This document shows, piece after piece, positions 1-5,326 of a DNA stretch of 5,337 nt. The notes under the pieces were generated by a model. The model did no database searches. It worked only from the letters and a program-made list of their open reading frames with translations, and had not been told where the DNA came from. The position numbers and the translations under genes were made by a program. Numbering within the stretch: the stretch's first letter is position 1; every line of letters begins with the position of its first letter. The stretch is from contig JAITHF010000106.1 in NCBI GenBank assembly GCA_031280115.1, forward strand, positions 1-5,337, in the 5' to 3' direction. The stretch is from Spirochaetaceae bacterium. GTDB taxonomy: Bacteria > Spirochaetota > Spirochaetia > Treponematales > Breznakiellaceae.

Positions 1-586
1 TGTTAAGATGGGCAAGGGCGTTTTTCGTTACTGCCGGCGCTTTTTGAGTGCCGAGCGGCTTGGTTGCCTCCGCGAGGATGAGGTCGTCATTCCGTATGAG
101 TGCCGAGTGCATGGCAAGGAGCCGGGAGGTTTTCACGTCAACAGCGCGTACCCATAACTGGCTGAAATTGCCGAACCGCTCAAACGTGCCGGTTATCACC
201 GCCTTGACCCCCAGGTAATGCCCGATGCCCACGGCGGACTCGTCGCTCACCAGGCCGGACATCTGGAATTGGTGCTCGCCGTCCACCGGGCTTAGCGCCT
301 TCCCCCGGACCAGCACGATCAGGTTCCGGTTGGCAACGAACCGTGCGTTCAACCGGTCGGCAACCGCGTCCGCGATACCCGGGAGCGGCGCTTCCAGCTG
401 CACGATAGCAATTTCCGCCCCGGGCGGCACCGCGGCCTCCACCGCCGCCGCAGCCGCGGCCGCCGCCTCGTCTAAACTCATAAGGTCCTTTGCCGGCGGC
501 GCTCCGGCGCACCCCATAACCCCCGCGCCGGCAAGGGCCAGCAAAAGCCATTTAGATACTGCCAACAGGCTCTTCATATTATACAT
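1..586 (-). CDS. Partial lipoprotein with CsgG/FlgO-like domain (C-terminus off the window)
   Basis: At least 195 residues are visible, open through the left edge with no stop. The N-terminus is a lipoprotein signal: Lys5 and Lys12, a hydrophobic run at 13-24, and a lipobox ending VMGC with the lipidated Cys at residue 26. An alanine-rich linker (eight Ala at 41-48, mixed GCN codons) follows. The next region, from about residue 57, reads like a CsgG/FlgO/LpoB-type alpha-beta domain: a strand AEIAIVQLEAP, a helix ADAVADRLNARF, then FQMSGLVSDESA (107-118), an IGHYLGVKAVITGTF strand (121-135) and a final strand LWVRAVDVKTS. This pattern is familiar from treponemal envelope lipoproteins of unknown role. 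I chose the ATG at 586 because AGGAGG (602-597) lies 10 nt before it. The alternative in-frame ATG at 577 (starting MKSLL) would be 19 nt away. Transcription is divergent from the signalling operon. The exact function is unknown. Confidence 0.82.
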   Translation of the reverse strand, partial: MYNMKSLLAVSKWLLLALAGAGVMGCAGAPPAKDLMSLDEAAAAAAAAVEAAVPPGAEIAIVQLEAPLPGIADAVADRLNARFVANRNLIVLVRGKALSPVDGEHQFQMSGLVSDESAVGIGHYLGVKAVITGTFERFGNFSQLWVRAVDVKTSRLLAMHSALIRNDDLILAEATKPLGTQKAPAVTKNALAHLN

Positions 587-596
587 ACTATCTATG

Positions 597-606
597 CCTC
601 CTCTCT
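597..606 (-). promoter_or_regulatory. Ribosome binding site of the left lipoprotein gene
   Basis: On the minus strand this reads AGAGAGGAGG, a near-perfect Shine-Dalgarno sequence, ending 10 nt before the ATG at 586. It decides the start: the more obvious start at 577 (MKSLL) would be too distant. Confidence 0.65.
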
Positions 607-615
607 TTCATGGTT

Positions 616-664
616 CCCCCAGTCTATTGGCGCGCCCGCCTATTGGCGGCCCCCTGCGGCTGGG
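616..664. repeat. Short direct and inverted repeats in the divergent intergenic region
   Basis: Two near-copies of CTATTGGCG followed by G/C-rich bases lie 16 bp apart (624-637 and 640-653). The second copy forms a perfect 5-bp inverted repeat CCGCC-TATT-GGCGG (636-649). An outer pair CCCAG (618-622) and CTGGG (660-664) can enclose the block. It sits upstream of both divergent genes, just before the plus-strand promoter. It could be a repressor or activator operator, or a small folded element in the leader of the leftward gene. No family is recognised. Confidence 0.4.
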
Positions 665-684
665 AAAGTTTTACAGCAGCATTA

Positions 685-714
685 TTGACCGCCCTGTCTG
701 CTTTATGATATACT
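685..714 (+). promoter_or_regulatory. Sigma-70-like promoter of the receiver/kinase operon
   Basis: TTGACC (685-690) matches the -35 consensus at 5 of 6 bases and TATACT (709-714) matches the -10 at 5 of 6, with an 18-bp spacer. Transcription would begin near 721, giving a leader of about 84 nt before the receiver gene. The direct/inverted repeat block ends about 20 bp upstream of the -35, a suitable position for an activator or repressor. No strong minus-strand counterpart was found for the divergent lipoprotein gene. Confidence 0.65.
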
Positions 715-720
715 AAAAAG

Positions 721-804
721 GTCGAATAAAACTACCCACCCGTCGTGGGGAAGCAACGCCTATGGAGAGAGCATAGGTCCGGGGGAAGCTGACGGAGGCC
801 GGTA
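721..804 (+). promoter_or_regulatory. Structured 5' leader of the operon
   Basis: Two hairpins are visible: CCCAC (735-739) with GTGGG (745-749) around a 5-nt loop, and CCTATG (759-764) with CATAGG (772-777) around GAGAGAG. The octamer GGGGAAGC occurs twice, at 747-754 and 782-789, each copy flanked by bases that can pair (CGT/ACG and GTC/GAC). A further TCCG (778-781) can pair with CGGA (793-796), which overlaps the Shine-Dalgarno GGAGG (794-798) that lies 6 nt before the ATG. The leader therefore could control translation of the first gene. It does not match any riboswitch consensus I know; post-transcriptional control is inference. Confidence 0.4.
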
Positions 805-1176
805 ATGACCGTTTTTATAGTTGATGATTCGCGGATCATGCGTAATCTTGTAAAAAATTATTTTACTGATTTGGATTTCGGGCGCTGTGAGTTCATGGAG
901 GCCGATAACGGCGAGGACGCTTTCAGGCTCGTGCAGAACAGGCCCGTTGACCTCGTGTTTTTAGACTGGAATATGCCCAAAATGAGCGGCATTGATTTTT
1001 TGAAACAAGTAAGAAAGATCGACGCATTCAAACACCTGCCTATCATCATGGTCACCAGCGAAATATCAAAAAACAACGTTATCGAAGCCTTAAAGAACGG
1101 CGCCACCGATTACATCATAAAACCCATAGACGAGAAGATTTTTAAGGAGAAAATTCTAAAAGTCCTGAAGAAATAG
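805..1176 (+). CDS. CheY-like single-domain response regulator
   Basis: This 123-residue protein is just a receiver domain, the usual CheY length, with no output domain. The acidic pocket is Asp7-Asp8, the phospho-acceptor is Asp54 in the DWNMP motif (54-58) shared with E. coli CheY, the switch Thr is Thr84 (MVTSE), the aromatic switch is Tyr103, and the invariant Lys is Lys106 (IIKP). Tyr and Lys thus sit as Tyr106 and Lys109 do in CheY. It should take phosphate from the Hpt histidine of the kinase encoded downstream and lose it through the two CheX proteins. With no DNA-binding or enzymatic domain, it probably acts by protein contact, with the flagellar switch the obvious candidate, although a phosphorelay intermediate or sink is possible. 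GGAGG at 794-798 supports the start. It is the first gene of the operon. It may be a paralogue of the main chemotaxis CheY, so no symbol is assigned. Confidence 0.93.
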   Translation: MTVFIVDDSRIMRNLVKNYFTDLDFGRCEFMEADNGEDAFRLVQNRPVDLVFLDWNMPKMSGIDFLKQVRKIDAFKHLPIIMVTSEISKNNVIEALKNGATDYIIKPIDEKIFKEKILKVLKK

Positions 1177-1197
1177 GCGTTCAGGGCGGAGGCTTTC

Positions 1198-1239
1198 ATG
1201 CCAAAGCAAAGGAGGAACGTATTCCGGGTAAACAGATGA
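1198..1239 (+). CDS. Possible 13-residue leader peptide coupled to the first cheX
   Basis: A minimal ORF, MPKQRRNVFRVNR, is preceded by GGCGGAGG with GGAGG at 1188-1192, 5 nt before its ATG. Its stop TGA (1237-1239) overlaps the ATG of the first cheX (1236-1238) in an ATGA junction. The downstream gene has no well-placed ribosome site of its own: the AGGAGG at 1210-1215 is 20 nt before its start and falls inside this ORF. Ribosomes ending the peptide would therefore be positioned to restart on cheX, as in translational coupling. The peptide is basic (four Arg, one Lys) and may have no function beyond coupling. It could also be chance, because short ORFs are common. Confidence 0.4.
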   Translation: MPKQRRNVFRVNR

Positions 1240-1721
1240 TCCGCGCGATAATACAACCTTTTGCCAGGACCTGTAAAATGGTGTTTAAGCGTTTTGTAGG
1301 CGCGGATATTAAGGCGGAGCGCCCGTACTATGCCGATGCCGGCGAAAAAGAGGCGGGCGGGTGGGATTTGTTCGGCATCATAGGATTTTCCGGGGACGTG
1401 AGAGGGGCGCTGGTTATTTCTATGAAGAAAGGCCTGGCCTTTAAGCTGACCGCCGCGCTGACCAGCAGAATCTATACCGAGCTTGAGGCGGACGTGCTTG
1501 ACGCGGTTGGAGAGCTGGTCAATATCATAGCCGGCCATATCAAAAAGGGTATCGACAGCGGCCTGCGCCTTATTATATCCCTGCCTATTACGGTGAGGGG
1601 CTATAACCACGCTATTACCTGGCTTACGGGGCACACAAAAATTATCTGCATCCCCTTTAAGATATTTGACGGCGACGGCTTTATGGTTTCTATAACCCTT
1701 GAAATGCAGGATCCCCTATGA
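1236..1721 (+). CDS. cheX: CheX-type CheY-P phosphatase, first copy
   Basis: This 161-residue protein has the size and sequence of CheX, which dephosphorylates CheY-P in the cytoplasm. The catalytic ExxN motif lies in the helix GELVNIIAG, with Glu93 and Asn96 as the candidate catalytic pair. Around it are the family's strands: IGFSGDVRGALVISM (49-63), the RLIISLPITVRG region (111-122) and the C-terminal IICIPFKIF and FMVSITLE strands. The N-terminal amphipathic stretch IQPFARTCKMVFKRFVG matches the second copy (IQPFIKASKHVFKHFLG). This match supports the ATG at 1236 over an in-frame ATT at 1221 that has a better-spaced AGGAGG. The stop overlaps the start of the kinase gene (ATGA), so the two are probably translated together. 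It is about half identical by eye to the second copy over the core. CheX of Thermotoga and Borrelia is the characterised relative. Confidence 0.88.
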   Translation: MIRAIIQPFARTCKMVFKRFVGADIKAERPYYADAGEKEAGGWDLFGIIGFSGDVRGALVISMKKGLAFKLTAALTSRIYTELEADVLDAVGELVNIIAGHIKKGIDSGLRLIISLPITVRGYNHAITWLTGHTKIICIPFKIFDGDGFMVSITLEMQDPL

Positions 1722-4072
1722 ATAAAAGGCCGAAGAAGCCGTCTTTCGCGGCGCGGTTTACGGTTATTTCTCTGGGGGCGATTATCTGTATCACCGTTGT
1801 CCTGTCCCTGCTGTTTTTTTTAACATTTAACCGTATGGTCCGGGAGCAGATAGAGATTTCCCTGCGGGAAAACGCCATGCACCTGCGGGACACCGTGTCC
1901 GCCCGGTTTAACACCTGGTCGGCGCTCATACAGCACGCGGCCCTGGGCGCAAGCCCGTTTATGGCCCGGGAACCTGTGGATATTGACGCGCTTCAAAAGT
2001 TTTTCAAGCGGGTGGTTGAATCCCAAAGGCAGGAGGACGTGTGGCTCGTCTACTGCACCAATAACTTAGTATGGAATGAGAGCGGGGGCTACGCGGCGTT
2101 CTCAGACGAACAGAGGCGCCCGCCGGACTGGAACAACACCGCAAGCTCCTGGTTCGTGAACGCCAAGGCGAACCCGGGCAGGATGGCCTACTCCGAACCC
2201 TATCTTTCGGCGAACAGAAGGGAGCTTACTATTTCCATTTCAACCACTATCTATGACCGGAACCGGGATATAGGGGTTGTGGCAGGAAGCATCTCGATTG
2301 ATTCCCTTGCGGCATTGCTGAGCATCAGCGCTTCGATAGCGGGGCAAGAGCTGTACCTGCTTAATAAAGAGGGGCGCTTTATCACCAATCCGGATACCAG
2401 CGCGATACTCGCCAAAGACTTCGCGCCGGAGCTGGGCCTTGAACGCTACCGCGGCGAGGTGCTTTCGTCCGCCTCTTTCTTTAAGGTTGACAAGGACCTG
2501 TTCATCTATTCAGTAACCATTCCCCATGTGGACTGGATTCTTATATCTATTGTACCTACCTCCGTTATTTTTACGGGCATGAACCGCTCGCTCATCCAGA
2601 TTATCAGCGTCAACTTCGGGCTTATCGCGATGACGGCCGGCATGTCCTTGATACTCACCCGCATACTCAGGCGGGAGCGGGATGAAAATACCGCTATGAA
2701 GGACAACCTCAAAATGGGGTTTTTCCTCATGGACCGGAACTATATCATTCAGGGGCAGTATTCAGGGGCGCTGGAACGGCTTTTTTCCACCGCAGACCTT
2801 GAGGGCAAGAGTTTTGTGGGGCTTCTTGCGGCTTCCATGCGGGAACGGGACATAAGCACCCTGGAAGACTACTTGGACATGGTTTTTAACCGCGCGTTCG
2901 ACGAGGGCACGCTTGAGGAGATAAACCCCGCGCAGGAAGTGTCTTATATCAGCGTGGAAACCGGCGAGGAAAAAATCTTAAACTGCGGCTTCAAGGCGGT
3001 GGAAAGAGGGACCAAAGAAGTGTTTGTTCTGGTGAATATCATGGATATTACCAATGAGAAGAAACTGCAAATGCGCCTTGCCGATGAGGAAACCAAGCGG
3101 CAGGAGGAGATGCACATACTCTTCGAGGTTATTCAGGGGGATCCGGTGGTGCTGCAAGATTTTATCGAGGACATGGACTATACGTTTGCCCAGATTGGCC
3201 GGCTCCTGCGGAACGAGCAGGGGTACGGCCCCCGGGATCTTATGGTGAACCTCTACCAGTCCGTTCACGCTATAAAGTCGAACGCGGTTATTCTGGGGCT
3301 TAAAACTTTTGGGGACAAACTGCACGCTTTGGAGGCGGAAATAAAGGGCGTGCTTGAGCAGAGCGCTATTTTCGACGACGACATCGCGCGGATTTTTGAG
3401 GAGGCGCGGTTTATGGCGGAGGAAAAGGGGAAACTGGCCGCCACCATACAAAAGATACAGTCTTTCAGGGCAAAGGAGAACCAGAAGCAGGGGGATCAGG
3501 TGCTTATCGAGACGCTTCAGCGCACGTGCAGCAAGGTGTCCGCAGACTTGGACAAACAGGCGCGCTTTGTGGTGGAGTCGCTTAATCCCAAGACCCTTGA
3601 AAAAGGCCCCCGCCGGCTTATGAAAGAGGTGCTGATGCAGCTTATACGCAACGCGGTCTATCACGGGATTGAAAGCTGCGACCTGCGCCGCGCCCAGGGG
3701 AAAGAGGATGCCGGGGTTGTTTCCCTCTCGATTACGCTGGAACAAGCGGGGATCCGCATGATCCTGCGGGATGACGGGAAGGGCCTTGATTTTGCCAAAA
3801 TCAGGGCGAAAGCAGCGGAACTTAACCTTCCGATACCGGATGACCGGGAGGAAAGCCTTTTAAATATCATTTTTAGCCCGGGGTTCAGCACTGCCGAAGA
3901 TTCGGGTATGCACGCCGGGCGGGGCATAGGGTTAAACCTGGTGCGGGACCGGATTGAGGAAGTCCGGGGGACCATCATGGTACACACCGAATACGGGAAA
4001 GGCACAATTTTTACGATTATTATTCCTTTTGCCGAAGAAGCCGAGAACGTTGCACCGGAAGCGGCGGGATAG
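1718..4072 (+). CDS. Membrane sensor kinase: Cache-like sensor, PAS-like, Hpt and CheA-type ATPase domains
   Basis: In order, the 784 residues hold: membrane helix 1 (about 14-37); a periplasmic region of about 250 residues resembling a double Cache domain, with the SSWFVNA and YSEPYLSANRRELTISIS stretches (143-174) and VAGSISID (188-195); membrane helix 2 (about 292-316); a PAS-like segment (about 326-445); a short coiled coil (446-468); an Hpt domain with HAIKSNA, putative phospho-His517 and Lys520; and a CheA-like ATPase. The ATPase carries the N box LIRNAVYHGIE (Asn645), the G1 box DDGKGLD (685-691), the G2 box GRGIGLNLV (734-742) and a closing GTIFTIIIP strand. The run after the N box (CDLRRAQGKEDAG) parallels CheA. 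No HisKA, CheA P2, P3 dimerisation or P5 CheW-binding domain is seen. Phosphate should flow from ATP to His517 and on to the receiver. The Cache ligand is unknown; the Arg of the classical amino-acid-binding motif before the Trp is not evident. AGGA 6 nt before the ATG and the ATGA overlap support the start. Confidence 0.9.
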   Translation: MNKRPKKPSFAARFTVISLGAIICITVVLSLLFFLTFNRMVREQIEISLRENAMHLRDTVSARFNTWSALIQHAALGASPFMAREPVDIDALQKFFKRVVESQRQEDVWLVYCTNNLVWNESGGYAAFSDEQRRPPDWNNTASSWFVNAKANPGRMAYSEPYLSANRRELTISISTTIYDRNRDIGVVAGSISIDSLAALLSISASIAGQELYLLNKEGRFITNPDTSAILAKDFAPELGLERYRGEVLSSASFFKVDKDLFIYSVTIPHVDWILISIVPTSVIFTGMNRSLIQIISVNFGLIAMTAGMSLILTRILRRERDENTAMKDNLKMGFFLMDRNYIIQGQYSGALERLFSTADLEGKSFVGLLAASMRERDISTLEDYLDMVFNRAFDEGTLEEINPAQEVSYISVETGEEKILNCGFKAVERGTKEVFVLVNIMDITNEKKLQMRLADEETKRQEEMHILFEVIQGDPVVLQDFIEDMDYTFAQIGRLLRNEQGYGPRDLMVNLYQSVHAIKSNAVILGLKTFGDKLHALEAEIKGVLEQSAIFDDDIARIFEEARFMAEEKGKLAATIQKIQSFRAKENQKQGDQVLIETLQRTCSKVSADLDKQARFVVESLNPKTLEKGPRRLMKEVLMQLIRNAVYHGIESCDLRRAQGKEDAGVVSLSITLEQAGIRMILRDDGKGLDFAKIRAKAAELNLPIPDDREESLLNIIFSPGFSTAEDSGMHAGRGIGLNLVRDRIEEVRGTIMVHTEYGKGTIFTIIIPFAEEAENVAPEAAG

Positions 4073-4112
4073 GCCCGGGGCATCCGGCTTTAAGGGTTCA
4101 AAAACAGTAGGG

Positions 4113-4118
4113 TATAAC
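4113..4118 (+). promoter_or_regulatory. Weak possible internal -10 element before the second cheX
   Basis: The 62-bp gap between the kinase stop and the second cheX is the only sizeable gap downstream of the first cheX. It holds TATAAC (5 of 6 to the -10 consensus), but the bases 17-18 bp upstream (TTTAAG/TTAAGG) are a poor -35. A Shine-Dalgarno-like AAGG lies 7 nt before the ATG at 4135. Read-through from the upstream promoter is the simpler view; a minor internal promoter would allow separate control of the second phosphatase. Confidence 0.22.
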
Positions 4119-4134
4119 ATAAAAAGGTAGGCAC

Positions 4135-4626
4135 ATGGAACGGTATATACAGCCTTTTATTAAGGCCAGCAAACACGTGTTTAAGCATTTTTTGGGGCTT
4201 GAAGCGGATGCGGAGCTCCCTTATTTCTTTGATAAACACGCGATACAGCAGAAAGAAGACGACTGGGATATTTCCGGCGTGATAGGTTTAGCCGGCGACG
4301 CCAAGGGCGCGCTGGTTCTTTCTATGAAAAAAGAGGTGGCGTTCAAGATTACCAGCATTGTTACCGGCAAGGCCCATACGGATCTGGACGACGACGTGCG
4401 GGACGCTATCGGCGAATTGGCCAATATCATCACCGGCAACGCCAAACAGGGGCTTGAAAACGTTCTGCGCCTGGCGGCGTCGGTGCCGACTATCATACGG
4501 GGAAGCGAACATTCTATCTCATGGCCCGGCAAGGGCGTACACCACGCCCTTATCTGCGTTCCGTTTAAGGTCTTTGAGGACGACCGGTTCATCCTCTCGG
4601 TAACGCTTAAAACGATAAAAGAATAA
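4135..4626 (+). CDS. cheX: CheX-type CheY-P phosphatase, second copy
   Basis: This 163-residue protein is a paralogue of the product at 1236-1721, with the same length and architecture. The catalytic ExxN motif is intact in GELANIITG (Glu94, Asn97), which is closer to the usual CheX form than the first copy. Other shared blocks are GDAKGALVLSMKK (54-66), LRLAASVPTIIRG (111-123) and ICVPFKVF (140-147). The pair align without large gaps apart from a short variable stretch at 33-43 and differ most at 75-85 and around 130-137. Both copies keep the motif, so neither looks like a dead duplicate. They could be isoenzymes, act on different receivers, or form a heterodimer, since CheX is dimeric in characterised cases. 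This is the last plus-strand gene. Its final codons lie in the 8-bp tandem repeat described separately, and no hairpin terminator follows. Confidence 0.88.
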   Translation: MERYIQPFIKASKHVFKHFLGLEADAELPYFFDKHAIQQKEDDWDISGVIGLAGDAKGALVLSMKKEVAFKITSIVTGKAHTDLDDDVRDAIGELANIITGNAKQGLENVLRLAASVPTIIRGSEHSISWPGKGVHHALICVPFKVFEDDRFILSVTLKTIKE

Positions 4627-4646
4627 AAGAATAAAAATATAAAAGT
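4615..4646. repeat. 8-bp tandem repeat (ATAAAAGA-type, four units) across the cheX stop codon
   Basis: Units start exactly 8 bp apart at 4615, 4623, 4631 and 4639: ATAAAAGA twice, then ATAAAAAT and ATAAAAGT, degrading into A-rich sequence up to about 4664. The stop codon TAA (4624-4626) of the second cheX lies in unit two. Any array keeping two leading ATAAAAGA units would still encode the same ending (TIKE, stop), so length changes would be silent. On the minus strand the tract is U-rich just after the stop of the LpoB-like gene and may aid termination there, but no stem precedes it. Confidence 0.6.
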
Positions 4647-4669
4647 AAAAAATAAAAAATAAAGACCCG

Positions 4670-5281
4670 CTAGAGTTTGTGTTTCGGCTGCTGGATGACC
4701 TTTTGTATCTGGTTATTCTCGCCCATCCACAAACGGGTATTGGTTTCAATGTTCGTAAGTTCGGCGCTCACGAAATACGAGCGCACCGTGGTATTTCCCG
4801 CCCTGTCCACGATGGTCTTTACCGAGCCTGTGAGCATGAAATTCGCGCCGGTCTCGTTACCCAAAGAGGAGGCGCTCTCTTCGCTGGCGTTGGACTGCTG
4901 GTCGATCCGTTCCGCCCGCAGGTCTTCCCTCGCCTCGCCGCCGGCCACGAACTCCAGTTTCCCGCTGTTTACAATGGCAATCTCCATACTTTTTGCAATA
5001 ATCGACGTGTCAATATGCTCGCTTGAGGCGTTCTTGAAGGCCCCCACAATAACCGTGGGCGCCCTTCCCTCATGCTCCGCGGCGTACTGCCTGATAAACT
5101 GGTCGATGCGCTGCGAGTTAAGGCAGTCCGCGATAAGGGAATCGCAGACAATACGCACATCCGCAGCGTTCCATTTGCCGCTTAAATCCACCGGCCCTTG
5201 GGTCCGCGTAACCTTGGGACTAGAACTGCACGCGGCAAGCAGGATAACGGCGCCTATACACGCCGACACGGTTTGTTTCAT
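4670..5281 (-). CDS. lpoB: LpoB-like lipoprotein (penicillin-binding protein activator family)
   Basis: This 203-residue protein has a lipoprotein signal peptide: Lys2, a hydrophobic run, and the lipobox LAAC with the lipidated Cys at residue 18, followed by SSS. The rest fits the LpoB family: DLSGKWN (32-38), TVIVGAFKNASSEHIDT (76-92), a helix then GKLEFVA (107-113), a polar helix rich in Glu, Gln and Ser, GANFMLTGSV (145-154), ELTNIET (174-180) and LWMGE (184-188). E. coli LpoB is an outer-membrane lipoprotein of similar length that activates the peptidoglycan synthase PBP1b. In spirochaetes the same fold is frequent and its partner is not established, so the name gives the family only. The ATG at 5281 is the first after an in-frame TGA and follows a G-rich ribosome site (5291-5286). 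It converges on the signalling operon, with 43 bp between stops. The leftmost gene also appears to belong to the wider CsgG/LpoB superfamily. Confidence 0.87.
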   Translation of the reverse strand: MKQTVSACIGAVILLAACSSSPKVTRTQGPVDLSGKWNAADVRIVCDSLIADCLNSQRIDQFIRQYAAEHEGRAPTVIVGAFKNASSEHIDTSIIAKSMEIAIVNSGKLEFVAGGEAREDLRAERIDQQSNASEESASSLGNETGANFMLTGSVKTIVDRAGNTTVRSYFVSAELTNIETNTRLWMGENNQIQKVIQQPKHKL

Positions 5282-5297
5282 AACACCCCCCGCTCAA

Positions 5298-5326
5298 AAT
5301 ATGAACCATTATCCCCTCCCCGTCAA
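5298..5326 (-). promoter_or_regulatory. Possible promoter of the LpoB-like gene
   Basis: On the minus strand TTGACG (5326-5321, 5 of 6 to the -35 consensus) is followed after 17 bp by CATATT (5303-5298, 4 of 6 to the -10). This would give a leader of only about 10 nt. A better -10, GATAAT (5313-5308), lacks a -35 at the right distance. Either box may be the true one. Confidence 0.4.

Noticed and set aside
180..551. Minus-strand ORF of 123 residues, very rich in Gly and Arg
   Set aside because: It is an out-of-frame shadow of the lipoprotein gene on the same strand. The in-frame reading from 586 gives a signal peptide, lipobox and recognisable domain, while this one gives low-complexity sequence.
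587..680. Sigma-54 promoter for the left lipoprotein gene
   Set aside because: Some GG/GC dinucleotides occur, but no TGGCAC-N5-TTGC-like pair at the right spacing on either strand.
225..716. Plus-strand ORF of 163 residues antisense to the left lipoprotein
   Set aside because: No ribosome site, Ala/Pro/Ser-rich composition, and it runs over the repeat block and the operon promoter.
762..776. ATG GAG AGA GCA TAG micro-ORF in the leader
   Set aside because: Four codons only, with its start inside a hairpin stem and the purine-rich GGGGAAG not convincingly acting as its ribosome site.
721..804. c-di-GMP (GEMM), cobalamin, TPP or guanidine riboswitch
   Set aside because: The conserved core strings of these classes are absent; only generic G-rich hairpins are seen.
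1110..1634. Minus-strand ORF of 174 residues across the receiver and first cheX
   Set aside because: It is antisense to two well-supported genes and has no family resemblance.
2978..3745. Minus-strand ORF of 255 residues inside the kinase gene
   Set aside because: It is antisense to the conserved Hpt and ATPase segments, so its openness follows from the codon use of the kinase. Its composition is unlike a folded protein and there is no clear ribosome site.
4627..4669. Intrinsic terminator between the convergent genes
   Set aside because: A- and U-rich tracts exist on the respective strands, but I found no stem of useful length before either of them.
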